The notes beneath the pieces were generated by a model. That model did no database searches and was not told the DNA's origin. It was given only the letters and a program-made list of their open reading frames with translations. Positions 42,119-51,485 of a DNA stretch of 64,000 bases are shown in pieces (position 1 is the stretch's first letter; each line of letters begins with the position of its first letter). Position numbers and translations under genes: made by a program. Source of the DNA: Streptomyces sp. f51 (GTDB taxonomy: Bacteria; Actinomycetota; Actinomycetes; Streptomycetales; Streptomycetaceae). The stretch lies in assembly GCF_037940415.1 (NCBI RefSeq), contig NZ_CP149798.1, forward strand, positions 2,476,501 to 2,540,500, given 5' to 3'.

Positions 42119-43327
42119 ATGCGTACTTCCCCGACCCTGCTGCTGCGCCGCGCGTTCGTGGGCTGTTGCGCCCTCGCCGCCTTCTGGACCCCGGGTGCCC
42201 CCGCGTCGGCGGGTACGCCCGTGCCGGGGGAGGCGCTCGTGCCGGCGGAGGCGGTCGTGTCCGCGGGAACACCCGCCGGCGGAGCGCCCGCCCCGCAGGC
42301 GGAGGCGCTCCCCTTCACGCCGCGGTACCGCGCACTCCAGCACGGCGGGATCGTCCGGGCCGCCAACTCCTCGATCAGCTGCCGGAGTTCCACGAGGTCC
42401 GCCCTGCCCCACGGCTCGTCGAGAACGGCCGGGGTCACCCGCGCGGCGACTCCCTCCTGCCTCGCGGTCCGCCGGGGCGCCCCGGCCGCCAACGGCGACT
42501 TCGACATGCTCTACATCGACGTCGACCACGACCCGAACACCTACAACTCCAGCCGCGCTGAAGTCCGTCTGCCGAAGGGCGCCAGGGTCACCTACGCGCG
42601 GCTGTACTGGGGCGGCAACCTCCGCGTCGGCGAGCAGAAGCCGCCGAAGGACGACGGACGGGTGCTGATCGCCGAGCCCGGCGGTGCCTACAAGGTGCTG
42701 CGCGCGGACCGTGTGGCCGGACATCGGACGGCCCGCGGGGCGGACGCGTTCCAGGCCTCGGCGGACGTCACCCGGCTGGTGCGGGCGAGCGGCTCGGGCC
42801 TCTACACGGTGGCCCAGGTCAATGTGGCGAAGGGCCGGTCCGCCGCCGGGGCGTGGGGCGGCTGGACGCTGATGGCCGCCTACGAGAAGCGCTCGGAGCC
42901 GCTGCGGCAGCTCGCGATCTGGGACGGCTTCGGGACGCTCGGCCCCGGCGAGGAGCGGGTGATCCCCTTCGGCGGGCTGCGCCTGCCAGGACGGGTGCGG
43001 GGCCGGGTGGGCCTGGTCGCGTACGACGGCGACCGAGGACGTACGGGCGACTCGCTGTCCGTCTCGACGGGCCACGGCACGCCGACGGCTCTGGGCGATT
43101 CCGCCAACCCCCGTGACGACGTGCTGAATTCGACCATCAGCGAGCCCGGGCCCCGCGCCGCCGGGCGGGTACCGGCGTACGCGAACACACTCGGCTACGA
43201 CTCGGACGTCCTCGAACTAGGCACGGAGATCCGTGGCGGGGGTGACCAGTTGGCCTTCCGGATCGTTTCGCAGCGGGACGCGGCCTGGGTCGGAGCACTG
43301 TTCGCCGCCGTCGACGCGAAGCAGTGA
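42119..43327 (+). CDS. secreted DUF3344-like surface protein
   Basis: The 402-residue exported protein has a signal peptide (LLLRRAFVGCCALAAFW, cut near ASA) and a Pro/Ala-rich stretch of about 40 residues. A beta-rich domain follows with DFDMLYIDVDHDPNTYNSS, ARVTYARLYWGGNLR and GSGLYTVAQVNVAKGR, ending in DQLAFRIVSQRDAAWVG. This pattern resembles DUF3344/DUF11-type surface proteins. It has no sortase motif. It precedes the polysaccharide operon by 40 bp and may share its transcript, which would make it a candidate matrix protein. Confidence 0.8.
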   Translation: MRTSPTLLLRRAFVGCCALAAFWTPGAPASAGTPVPGEALVPAEAVVSAGTPAGGAPAPQAEALPFTPRYRALQHGGIVRAANSSISCRSSTRSALPHGSSRTAGVTRAATPSCLAVRRGAPAANGDFDMLYIDVDHDPNTYNSSRAEVRLPKGARVTYARLYWGGNLRVGEQKPPKDDGRVLIAEPGGAYKVLRADRVAGHRTARGADAFQASADVTRLVRASGSGLYTVAQVNVAKGRSAAGAWGGWTLMAAYEKRSEPLRQLAIWDGFGTLGPGEERVIPFGGLRLPGRVRGRVGLVAYDGDRGRTGDSLSVSTGHGTPTALGDSANPRDDVLNSTISEPGPRAAGRVPAYANTLGYDSDVLELGTEIRGGGDQLAFRIVSQRDAAWVGALFAAVDAKQ

Positions 43328-43367
43328 CGCGCGAACCGGCGCGCCGCCCGTCAGCGAGGAACCGCGC

Positions 43368-44591
43368 ATGCATCTGCCAACAGACCCTCCGCCGCGGGTC
43401 CTTCATGTCACGCAGCCGGTCGACGGCGGTGTCGCCCGCGTGGTCGCCGACCTCGTCGGGGCGCAGCTCGCCGCCGGAACGCGGGTGAGCGTCGCCTGCC
43501 CGGACAACAACGCCTTCGCCAGGGAGGTCCGGGCGCTCGGCGCGGACGTGCGCCCCTGGCACGCGACGCGGGCACCGGGGCCGCAGCTGGCGCAGGAGGT
43601 GAGGCGGCTCGGCCGGGTCCTGGCACGGGTGCGGCCCGACGTGGTGCACGCGCACAGCGCGAAGGCGGGGCTCGCGGCCCGGCTCGCCCTGCGGGGACGG
43701 GTCCCGACGGTGTTCCAGCCGCACGCCTGGTCGTTCGAGGCGGTCGACGGTGCCGCCGCGGCGCTCGCACTGCGCTGGGAACGGTGGGGAGCGCGCTGGG
43801 CGGCCCGGGTGGTGTGCGTCAGCGAGGCGGAGCGCGCGACCGGCGTACGAGCCGGAGTGCGCGCCCCCTGGAAGGTGATCCCGAACGGCGTCGACCCCGG
43901 GCGTTTCCACCCGGCCTCCGTGGACACCGTACGAGCCGGACTGCCGCTGCTCGCCGGGGTCGATCCGGCGGCTCCGCTGGTGGTGTGCGTGGGGCGGCTG
44001 TGCCGGCAGAAGGGGCAGGACATCCTGCTCGACGCGTGGCCCACGGTGCTGCGGCGCGTGCCCACGGCGCGGCTCGTGCTCGTCGGGGACGGACCGGACG
44101 CCACGCGGCTGCGCGCCGGGGCGCCGCGTGACGTGCTGTTCGCCGGGGCCGCCGCCGACGCGGTCCCCTGGTACCAGGCCGCCGATCTGGTGGTGCTGCC
44201 GTCCCGCTGGGAGGGCATGGCGCTGGCCCCGCTGGAGGCCATGGCCTGCGGGCGCCCGGTCGTCATGACGGACGTCGACGGCGCCCGCGAGAGCCTGCCG
44301 CCGGACCACGACACCCGCTGTCTGGTGGCCACGCCCGAACCGGCGCCGCTCGCCGAGGCGATCGGCGCGCTGCTGGCCGATCCCCTGCTGCGCGAGTCGC
44401 TCGGCCACCAGGGGCGCCGCCACGTACTGACCACGCACGACGTGCGCCTGACGGCCGACGCGGTCGCGGGGGTGTACCGCGACCTGCTGTCCGGCCGACC
44501 ACCGCAGCACCCCGGGAGCGTCCTGTGCACGCACCCCGGGAGCGTCATGTGCGCGGACCACACCGAGTGCAGGGAGTCCATCCACTCGTGA
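43368..44591 (+). CDS. GT4-family glycosyltransferase
   Basis: This 407-residue cytoplasmic enzyme has two Rossmann halves. The N-terminal half shows HVTQPVDGGVARVVADL and VVHAHSAKAGLAARL. The nucleotide-sugar half shows VVCVGRLCRQKGQDILLDAW and the E-x7-E region SRWEGMALAPLEAMACGRP. It adds a sugar to a lipid-linked intermediate. ATG 43368 has GAGGA nine bases upstream; the open frame starts earlier. The C-terminal tail is low complexity with a repeated HPGSV. It overlaps the next gene by GTGA. Confidence 0.92.
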   Translation: MHLPTDPPPRVLHVTQPVDGGVARVVADLVGAQLAAGTRVSVACPDNNAFAREVRALGADVRPWHATRAPGPQLAQEVRRLGRVLARVRPDVVHAHSAKAGLAARLALRGRVPTVFQPHAWSFEAVDGAAAALALRWERWGARWAARVVCVSEAERATGVRAGVRAPWKVIPNGVDPGRFHPASVDTVRAGLPLLAGVDPAAPLVVCVGRLCRQKGQDILLDAWPTVLRRVPTARLVLVGDGPDATRLRAGAPRDVLFAGAAADAVPWYQAADLVVLPSRWEGMALAPLEAMACGRPVVMTDVDGARESLPPDHDTRCLVATPEPAPLAEAIGALLADPLLRESLGHQGRRHVLTTHDVRLTADAVAGVYRDLLSGRPPQHPGSVLCTHPGSVMCADHTECRESIHS

Positions 44592-46024
44592 CTGCGGAAA
44601 GCACCGTTCCCTCCCCCGGCGGCCAGCCCTGGGAGTACGGATCCTCGTCCGTCTCGGTCATGCCTTCGCGGGAGACCGACGGCGGTTTCAGATTCCCCGC
44701 CGGGCAGCGGAACACCGTCCGGCGTACCTCGTGGCTGCCGCTGGCCGCCATGGACGCCGTCGCGGCGCTGGTGGCCGGACAGACGCCCAGCGAGATCCAG
44801 CGGCACCCGCTGATCCTCGTGGCCCTGCTGCTCGGAGTGCTCTCCCTGAACACGCGGGCGGCCCTGTACCGGCCGGTGCCGCTGCCCGCCCTGCTCGACG
44901 AACTGCCCGCCGTCTGCGCGCGGATCGCGGTCACCTGGTGCGCGCTGGCCGCCGCCTTCGCCGCGTTCGCCCCGGACGGGGCGCTGTCGGCCCGGACGCT
45001 GGCCCTGGGGTGCGCCGCACAGTCGCTGATCAGCTGCGCGGGCCGCGGCACGGTGCACTGGCGGCGCCGCCGCGCGCTCGCCCGGCACCCCGGTGCCGCT
45101 CTGGTCGTCGGTCCCGCCGGGACGGCGCAGCGGGTGGCCGCGGCCTTCCTGCGCCGTCCCGACTGCGGGGTACGGCCGGTGGGTGTCGTCTCCGACCGGC
45201 CGACCGGCCTCGACGGACTGCCCGTGCTCACCACCGGCGAGGAGGTGCAGCGGGCGCTCATCCAGAACGGTGTGCGGGCCGTGCTCGTGGTGGAACCGCC
45301 CGGCCGGCGCGGGCCCATGCTGCGGGCGCTGGCGCTGGCGGGCTGCGAGCTGTGGGAGGTCGACCCGGACTGCCCGTCGTACGACCGTGAGGGCCGGCAC
45401 ACGCTGGCCGGCTTCGCCTGCCGTCCCCTGTCGATGAGCGGCCGCAGGGCGGGTGTGGGGAAGCGGTTCCTCGACATCGCCGTCTCCGGAACACTGTTGC
45501 TGCTGGCCGGTCCGCTGCTGCTGGTGTGCGCGGCCGTCCTGCGGCTGACCGACGGACCCGGGGTGGTGTTCCGGCAGGAGCGCATCGGCAAGGACGGACG
45601 GCCGTTCACCCTGCTGAAGTTCCGCACCCACCGCCCGGTCGACGCGCACGAGGCCGCGACCCGCTGGAGCGTGGCGGGCGAGCAGGAGATGAGCCGCTTC
45701 TGCCGCTTCCTGCGGCGCACCTCGCTCGACGAGCTGCTCCAGCTCCTGAACGTCCTGTGGGGGGACATGAGCCTGGTCGGGCCGCGCCCCGAACGGCCTT
45801 ACTTCGTGGCCAAGTTCAGCCAGACCTACCCCGGCTACGCGGCCCGTCACCGGATGCAGACCGGCATCACCGGACTCGCCCAGGTGCACGGGCTGCGCGG
45901 CGACACCTCGATCGAGGACCGCTGCCGGTTCGACAACGCGTACATCGACAACTGGTCGATGTGGCAGGACATCTGCATCCTGCTGCGCACGGCCGCGGCG
46001 CTGGTGCGCCCGACGGGGAGCTGA
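44588..46024 (+). CDS. exopolysaccharide priming sugar-phosphate transferase (polyprenyl-phosphate type)
   Basis: The 478-residue protein resembles WcaJ/WbaP enzymes that attach the first sugar-1-phosphate to undecaprenyl phosphate. N-terminal membrane helices (about 45-165) precede a Rossmann-like domain (GAALVVGPAGTAQRVAAAF). The C-terminal catalytic domain (about 298-478) starts with KRFLDIAVSGTLLLLAG and carries VFRQERIGKDG, LKFRTH, RRTSLDELLQLLNVL, MSLVGPRPE and the GLAQVHGLRGD loop. GTG 44588 overlaps the upstream stop. This is the entry step of the polysaccharide assembly line. Confidence 0.94.
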   Translation: MTAESTVPSPGGQPWEYGSSSVSVMPSRETDGGFRFPAGQRNTVRRTSWLPLAAMDAVAALVAGQTPSEIQRHPLILVALLLGVLSLNTRAALYRPVPLPALLDELPAVCARIAVTWCALAAAFAAFAPDGALSARTLALGCAAQSLISCAGRGTVHWRRRRALARHPGAALVVGPAGTAQRVAAAFLRRPDCGVRPVGVVSDRPTGLDGLPVLTTGEEVQRALIQNGVRAVLVVEPPGRRGPMLRALALAGCELWEVDPDCPSYDREGRHTLAGFACRPLSMSGRRAGVGKRFLDIAVSGTLLLLAGPLLLVCAAVLRLTDGPGVVFRQERIGKDGRPFTLLKFRTHRPVDAHEAATRWSVAGEQEMSRFCRFLRRTSLDELLQLLNVLWGDMSLVGPRPERPYFVAKFSQTYPGYAARHRMQTGITGLAQVHGLRGDTSIEDRCRFDNAYIDNWSMWQDICILLRTAAALVRPTGS

Positions 46025-46028
46025 GCCG

Positions 46029-47459
46029 GTGAGCCAGGTCCTGCCCGCCACTCCCCTGGACCGTCCGACCGCCGCCCTGCGGCGCGCGCTGCCGGTGCTG
46101 CCCGTCGTCGCGGTGATCGCGCTGCTCGCCCTGCCGATCGCGCCGAGCGGCGAGGGCGGAGCGAACATCGCGGACGCCATGTCGGGTCTCGTGGTGCTCT
46201 GCTGCGCCCTCCATCTCCTGCGGACCCGCCGTCGCCCCCTGTCCGCGACCGCGGCCCTGGTCCTCGGGCTCCCGGTGGTCGGCATCTCGGTCGCGGCGGC
46301 CGGCGCGGCGGACCCGGGGGCCGGGATCACCGGCCTCACCCGTTACCTCCAGATCTTCGTGCTGGTGCCGGCCGCGGTCCTGCTGCTCGTGCGCGACCGG
46401 CGCGATCTGCGGCTGCTGGCCTGGTCGTTCGTCGCGCTGGCGCTGTGGCAGGGGGCGGTCGGGGTACGGCAGTACGTCACCGGGACCGGCGCCTCCTACC
46501 AGGGCGAGGACGTCCGCGCGGTCGGCACGTTCGGGCCGACCGACGTGATGGGCATGGCGACGGTGGTCGCCTTCGGGCTGGTCTGCGCGGTGGCCCTGGC
46601 CCTGGGAACGGCCGACGCACGGCAGCGTTCCGTCGCCGTGCTGTGCGCGCTTCTCCTGCTGCCGCCGCTGGCCGTCTCGTTCAGCCGGGGAGCGTGGATC
46701 GCCACCGCCGTGGCCTGCGGGGCGCAGCTGGTGCTCGCGGGGCTGCGGCGCGCGGTGAAGGTGGTCGCGGCGCTGGCGGCGGCCGGGATGATCCTGGTCG
46801 GCGGCCTCGGCTTCGGCAGCGCGATGCTCCAGGAGCGGATCGCCAGCATCACGCAGGTCACCGACGCGCCGGACCAGTCGGTCACCGACCGGTACACGAT
46901 GTGGGCGGCGGCGGCCGGCATGTGGCGCGAGCACCCGCTGACGGGCGTCGGGCTGAAGGGCTTCCCGGACAACCGGGACGGTCACGCCTCGCTCGCGCTC
47001 TCCTCGGGCAGCGACATCGCGGGCGCGGGCGCCGCCTATCACAAGCAGGCGCTGCTCTCGCCGCACAACATGTACCTCCTGGTGCTCAGCGAGCAGGGCC
47101 TCGTCGGGCTGCTCGCCCTGGGCGGCAGCTGGCTCGCGCTGCTGGTGTGCGCGCTGCGCGGACTGGTTCGCGTACGCCGTGCGCCACGGGACGCCACGCA
47201 CCCCGGCCCCTCGGCCCGACCCGGTCACGCCGAGGGCGGCGCCCCGGGCGGCACGGACTGCGGGCTCGTGGCGTGCGGGCTGCTCGTCTGGCAGCTGGTC
47301 GACTTCGTGTACGCGGACATCGGCGGCCCCTCCACGGTCCTGACGGCCGTCGTCTTCGGCGTCATCGGCTGGTGGGCGCTGATGGACCCGTCCGCGTCCC
47401 CCGCCCCCGGCACGCCGGCACCGGCCGGCGCCGTACGGGAAGAGGCCACGGCCCGATGA
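46029..47459 (+). CDS. O-antigen ligase/polymerase-like membrane protein
   Basis: This 476-residue integral membrane protein has about eleven hydrophobic helices and a large extracytoplasmic loop containing the WaaL/Wzy-type pattern EHPLTGVGLKGFPDNRDG and SPHNMYLLVLSEQGLVGLL. Members of the O-antigen ligase superfamily either polymerise lipid-linked repeat units or ligate chains. GTG 46029 follows the transferase stop by four bases. With the flippase directly downstream, a Wzy-dependent pathway is implied. Confidence 0.92.
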   Translation: MSQVLPATPLDRPTAALRRALPVLPVVAVIALLALPIAPSGEGGANIADAMSGLVVLCCALHLLRTRRRPLSATAALVLGLPVVGISVAAAGAADPGAGITGLTRYLQIFVLVPAAVLLLVRDRRDLRLLAWSFVALALWQGAVGVRQYVTGTGASYQGEDVRAVGTFGPTDVMGMATVVAFGLVCAVALALGTADARQRSVAVLCALLLLPPLAVSFSRGAWIATAVACGAQLVLAGLRRAVKVVAALAAAGMILVGGLGFGSAMLQERIASITQVTDAPDQSVTDRYTMWAAAAGMWREHPLTGVGLKGFPDNRDGHASLALSSGSDIAGAGAAYHKQALLSPHNMYLLVLSEQGLVGLLALGGSWLALLVCALRGLVRVRRAPRDATHPGPSARPGHAEGGAPGGTDCGLVACGLLVWQLVDFVYADIGGPSTVLTAVVFGVIGWWALMDPSASPAPGTPAPAGAVREEATAR

Positions 47460-49612
47460 CGGTGACGCCGCCGAGGGCGGGGAAGGGCCAGGACACGGGA
47501 CCGGGCTCCGGGACAAGGGCCGGTGCGGGAACCGGGATCGGTGCGGGAACCGGGATCGGTGCGGGAACCGGGGTCGGAGCCGGTTCCAGAGCTGGGGCTG
47601 GTGCCGGTTCCAAAGCCGGGGCCGGAACCGGTTCCGAGACCGGTGCCGGGGCCGGTTCCAGAGCCGGGGCTAGTGCTGGTTCCGAGACCGGTGTCGGGGC
47701 CGGTTCCAAAACCGGGGCTGGTGCCGGTTCCGAGACCGGTGTCGGGGCCGGTTCCAAAACCGGGGCCGGAGCTGGTTCCGAGACCTGTGTCGGGGCCGGT
47801 TCCAGAACCGGCGCTGGTGCCGGTTCCAAAGCCGGGGCTGGTGCCGGTTCCGGGACCGGGGCCGGACCCAGGGGCGTCGAAGGTGCCGAATTTGGTGGCG
47901 TCGGCGGCCGTGACGCGCCGTCCCTCCCGCTGCCCTCCGCACGCGCCTCCGCCTCCACCCCCTCCACCCCCGCTGCCCCCGCTGTCCCTTCGACCTCCTC
48001 ACCGTCCCCCGCCGCCGCACCACCCCCCGGACCCCGCAAGGGAACGGGCCGGCACGAGGCGGCCACCGACCGGTTTCTCGCCAAGGCGGCGCTCGTCACC
48101 ATCGCCCTGTCGATCGCCGGTGCCCTGCTGGGCCTGGGACGCGACCAGGCGCTGGCGCACCTCTTCGGCGCCGGGTCGGACACGGACGCGTTCCTGGTCG
48201 CCTGGACGGTGCCGGAGTTCGCGGCCACGCTGCTGATCGAGGACGGGCTCGCCTTCGTGCTGATCCCGGCGTTCAGCGTGGCCGTGACCCGGCGCGCGAA
48301 AGGGGCCGCGGGCGATCCCGTGCGCGCGCTGGTCGCCGCCACCCTGCCCCGGCTGACGCTCGCCTTCGCGGCCGTCGGCGCGCTGCTGATCGCGGGGGCG
48401 CCGTACCTGGTCGAGGCGCTCGCGCCGGGCCTGCCCGATCCCCGGCTCGCGGTGGACTGCACCCGGCTGACCGCGACCTGCGTGTTCTCCTTCGGGCTCG
48501 CCGGATACGCCAGCGCGGCCCTGCGCGCGCACCGGCGGTTCGTGGCTCCGGCGGCGATCTACATGGCGTACAACGCCGGGATCATCACGGTGATGTTCCT
48601 CCTCGGCGCGCGCTGGGGCGTGCGGTCGGCCGCGCTCGGCGTCGCGGTCGGCGGCGCGCTCATGGTGGTGGCGCAGGCGCCGTCGCTGTGGCGGCAGCTG
48701 CGGCGCGGGCAGCCGGCGACCGGGGACCTGGACGGGGATCCGGCCCGTCCGATGGATCTGACCCTCATCGGCACGGTCCTGCTGTTCGCGCTGTGCCGGC
48801 AGTCCCAGGTCCTCGTCGAACGTTTCCTGGCCTCCTCGCTGCCCGCCGGGGCCATCTCGCATCTGAACTACGCCCAGAAGGTGGCCCAGATGCCGATGGT
48901 GCTCTCGCTGATGCTCTGTACGGTCACCTTCCCGGTGGTCGCCCAGGCCATCGCCGAGGGCGACACCGAGCGCGCCAGGGACCGGGTGGAGCGCGATCTG
49001 TCCCTCGTCGCCTGCACGGTGCTCCTCGGCACGGCCGCGGTCGTGGCGTGCGCCCCGCAGATCGTCCAACTGCTCTTCCAGCGGGGTGCGTTCACCGCCC
49101 AGGACACCGCGGCGACGGCGGCGGTCATGCGCGTGTACGCCCTCGGGCTGCTCGGCCACACCCTGGTCGGCGCGCTCGTGCGCTCGTACTTCTCCTCGAC
49201 GCGGCCGACCTGGTACCCGCTGTTCGCGATGACCGCCGGGATCGTCGCGACCTGCTGGGCCGGGGCCCTGGCCGTCGGCCCCTGGGGGGTCTGCGGGATC
49301 GCCGCGGCCAACGCGGCCGGCATCACCCTCACCGCGGTGCTCCTGCTGTACGGCATGGGTCCGCGCAGCGTGCCGATCCGCACCCGCAAGGTGGTGGCCG
49401 AGATCGGCAAGCCGCTGCGGGCCGCCCTGACCGCGGCGGTGACCGGCGGTCTGTGCGCGAGCGGCGTGGATTCCCCGCTGCTCGGACTCGTCGTCGGCGG
49501 CACGGTCGTGACCGTCGTCTTCGCCCTGCTGGCCTGGGCCTTCCGGGTCGAGGGGTTCGCCTCCGCACTCCGTTCCGTCACACGAAGGGTTTCGCATGCC
49601 CGTTTCCGCTGA
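47456..49612 (+). CDS. MurJ/Wzx-like lipid flippase with a long Gly-Ala-Ser repeat N-terminus
   Basis: The 718-residue protein has about 200 extra N-terminal residues before a MviN/MurJ-type domain with about 13-14 membrane helices (from ATDRFLAKAALVTIALSIAG near 202 onward; GRDQALAHLFGAGSDTDAFL is the family signature). It probably flips the lipid-linked repeat unit of the polysaccharide rather than lipid II, judging by the operon. The N-terminus consists of 8-residue units GAGS[KRE][TA]G[AV], then Pro/Ser-rich linker. ATG 47456 overlaps the polymerase stop (ATGA); an open frame further upstream is spurious. Confidence 0.9.
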   Translation: MTVTPPRAGKGQDTGPGSGTRAGAGTGIGAGTGIGAGTGVGAGSRAGAGAGSKAGAGTGSETGAGAGSRAGASAGSETGVGAGSKTGAGAGSETGVGAGSKTGAGAGSETCVGAGSRTGAGAGSKAGAGAGSGTGAGPRGVEGAEFGGVGGRDAPSLPLPSARASASTPSTPAAPAVPSTSSPSPAAAPPPGPRKGTGRHEAATDRFLAKAALVTIALSIAGALLGLGRDQALAHLFGAGSDTDAFLVAWTVPEFAATLLIEDGLAFVLIPAFSVAVTRRAKGAAGDPVRALVAATLPRLTLAFAAVGALLIAGAPYLVEALAPGLPDPRLAVDCTRLTATCVFSFGLAGYASAALRAHRRFVAPAAIYMAYNAGIITVMFLLGARWGVRSAALGVAVGGALMVVAQAPSLWRQLRRGQPATGDLDGDPARPMDLTLIGTVLLFALCRQSQVLVERFLASSLPAGAISHLNYAQKVAQMPMVLSLMLCTVTFPVVAQAIAEGDTERARDRVERDLSLVACTVLLGTAAVVACAPQIVQLLFQRGAFTAQDTAATAAVMRVYALGLLGHTLVGALVRSYFSSTRPTWYPLFAMTAGIVATCWAGALAVGPWGVCGIAAANAAGITLTAVLLLYGMGPRSVPIRTRKVVAEIGKPLRAALTAAVTGGLCASGVDSPLLGLVVGGTVVTVVFALLAWAFRVEGFASALRSVTRRVSHARFR
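47574..47866. repeat. 24-bp tandem repeats in the flippase gene
   Basis: About twelve 24-bp units of the forms GGGGCCGGTTCCAAAACCGG.. and GGTGCCGGTTCCGAGACCGG.. alternate, giving a 48-bp higher period. Many contain GGTTCC with complementary GGAACC-like runs nearby, so strand slippage and hairpins are possible. Confidence 0.92.
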
Positions 49613-50360
49613 CAGCAGCAGACGTACCGGTACGAGCTCCCTCGACGCGCCGCCCTGGGTGGCGATGTACCACTCCGTCGGGGACTGCTCCGACGACCCG
49701 TACCGCGTCACGGTCTCCCCGGACCGCCTCGGCCGGCAGCTGGCCTGGCTGCGCAGGCGCGGTCTGCGGGGGGTGTGCGTCTCCGATCTGCTCGCGGCCC
49801 GCGCCCGCGGCCAGGGGCAGGACCTGGTGGCCCTGACCTTCGACGACGGGTACGCCGATTTCGTCGAGACCGCGCTCCCGCTGCTCCGGCGCCACGCGTG
49901 CGGCGCCACCCTCTTCGTCCTGCCCGGACGGCTCGGCGGCGAGAACGCCTGGGATCCGCTGGGCCCGCGCAAGCCCCTGCTGGGCAAGCAGGGCATCCGG
50001 CTCGCCGCCGCCTCCGAGGGCATGGAGGTCGGCTCGCACGGACTGACCCACGTCGACCTCACGAAGGCCGACGACGCCGTGCTGCACGCCGAGGTCGCCG
50101 AGAGCAGAGCGGTGCTCTCGGAGTTGATCGGTGCTCCGGTCGCCGGCTTCTGCTATCCGTACGGGACCGTCGACCGCCGGGTCCTGGACGCGGTCCGCGA
50201 CGCCGGATACCGCTACGGCTGCGCGATCGACCCCGGCCCGCTGACCGGCCCGTACGCCCTCCCCCGTGTGCACATCGGCGAGAACGACACCGCCGTACGC
50301 CTGTTCCTGAAGCACAGGCTGCACCGTCTGCGCCGGCGCCCGGTCGAGGCGGGCCGGTGA
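49596..50360 (+). CDS. polysaccharide deacetylase (CE4/NodB family)
   Basis: The 254-residue protein has the NodB metal and catalytic motifs LTFDDGYADF (Asp-Asp), GSHGLTHVDL (His-x3-His) and the FCYPYG segment. It removes acetyl groups from N-acetyl-hexosamine polymers. It lacks a signal peptide, so it may act on intracellular lipid-linked sugars or be exported otherwise. ATG 49596 lies inside the flippase 3' end (17-base overlap) and its end overlaps the next gene (GTGA). It implies that the polymer contains an N-acetylated amino sugar. Confidence 0.92.
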   Translation: MPVSADSSRRTGTSSLDAPPWVAMYHSVGDCSDDPYRVTVSPDRLGRQLAWLRRRGLRGVCVSDLLAARARGQGQDLVALTFDDGYADFVETALPLLRRHACGATLFVLPGRLGGENAWDPLGPRKPLLGKQGIRLAAASEGMEVGSHGLTHVDLTKADDAVLHAEVAESRAVLSELIGAPVAGFCYPYGTVDRRVLDAVRDAGYRYGCAIDPGPLTGPYALPRVHIGENDTAVRLFLKHRLHRLRRRPVEAGR

Positions 50361-51469
50361 AGGCGCTGCACATCATCACCGGCCTCGGCGTCGGCGGTGC
50401 CGAGCAGCAACTGCGGCTGCTGCTGCGGCATCTGCCGGTGCCCTGCGACGTCGTGACGCTGACCGATCCGGGCGCGGTCGCCGAGGGGCTCGCCGCCGAC
50501 GGTGTGCGCGTGATCCATCTCGGCATGTCCGGCAACCGCGACCTCACCGCGCTCCCCCGCCTGGTGAAGGTGATCCGCGCGGGCCGCTACGACCTCGTGC
50601 ACACCCACCTCTACCGGGCCTGTCTGTACGGACGGCTCGCCGCCCGGCTGGCCGGGGTGCGGGCGGTCGTGGCCACCGAGCACTCGCTCGGCGACTCCCA
50701 GATGGAGGGCCGCCCGCTCGGTCCCGGGGTGCGCGCCCTGTATCTGGCCGGCGAGCGGCTCGGCCGGTCGACCGTCGCCGTCTCGCCCACGGTCGCCGAA
50801 CGCCTGCGCCGCTGGGGTGTGCCGGGACCGCGCATCGAGGTCGTGCCCAACGGCGTCGACCTCGCCCGCTTCCGCTTCGACCCGGACCTGCGCGAACGCA
50901 CCCGCCGCCGGCTTGGGCTCCCGCAGGACGCGTACGTCGTCGGCGGTGTCGGCCGGCTCGCGCCGGGCAAGCGGTTCGACGTCCTGATCCGCGCGCTGGC
51001 CGAACTGCCGGGCGACTGCCGGCTGCTGCTGGTCGGCGGCGGCATGGAGGAGACCGCGCTGCGGCGCGCGGCGCACGACGCCGGGGTCAGGGACCGGGTG
51101 CTCTTCGCCAGCGAGCGCCCCCCGTACGGCTCGCCCGGCGCCGATCTGCCCTCGCTGATGGGGGCCATGGACGTCCTCGCCTCGCCCAGCCCCGAGGAGG
51201 CGTTCGGACTGGCCGTCGTGGAGGCGCTGGCCGCCGGACTGCCGGTGCTGTACGTCTCCTGCCCGGCCGTCGAGGACCTGCCGCCCGGCGCGGCCTCCGG
51301 CGCCAACCGGGTCGGGGGCTGCACGGACTCCTTCGTCCGCGCGCTCACCGACGTCCGCGCGAAGGGCCCCGCCCCCCGCGCGGCCCCGGAGGCGGCCCAC
51401 CACTACTGCATCACCCGCAGCGCCGCCCAGCTGATGGACGTGTACGCGGCCGCTGTCTCGCGCACCTGA
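50357..51469 (+). CDS. GT4-family glycosyltransferase (second)
   Basis: This 370-residue enzyme shows GLGVGGAEQQLRLLLRHL at the start, the acceptor-side VHTHLYRACLYGRLA, and VVPNGVDLARF. The donor-side VGGVGRLAPGKRFDVLIRAL and the E-x7-E motif SPEEAFGLAVVEALAAGLPV are present. It adds another sugar to the repeat unit. GTG 50357 overlaps the deacetylase stop. Confidence 0.92.
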   Translation: MKALHIITGLGVGGAEQQLRLLLRHLPVPCDVVTLTDPGAVAEGLAADGVRVIHLGMSGNRDLTALPRLVKVIRAGRYDLVHTHLYRACLYGRLAARLAGVRAVVATEHSLGDSQMEGRPLGPGVRALYLAGERLGRSTVAVSPTVAERLRRWGVPGPRIEVVPNGVDLARFRFDPDLRERTRRRLGLPQDAYVVGGVGRLAPGKRFDVLIRALAELPGDCRLLLVGGGMEETALRRAAHDAGVRDRVLFASERPPYGSPGADLPSLMGAMDVLASPSPEEAFGLAVVEALAAGLPVLYVSCPAVEDLPPGAASGANRVGGCTDSFVRALTDVRAKGPAPRAAPEAAHHYCITRSAAQLMDVYAAAVSRT

Positions 51470-51485
51470 CTGGAGTGAGTTCCAC

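Noticed and set aside
46445..47455. Upstream extension of the flippase frame through the polymerase gene
   Set aside because: The frame is open only because of GC bias; the sequence is Arg/Gly-rich and the polymerase gene in another frame is convincing. ATG 47456 overlaps its stop.
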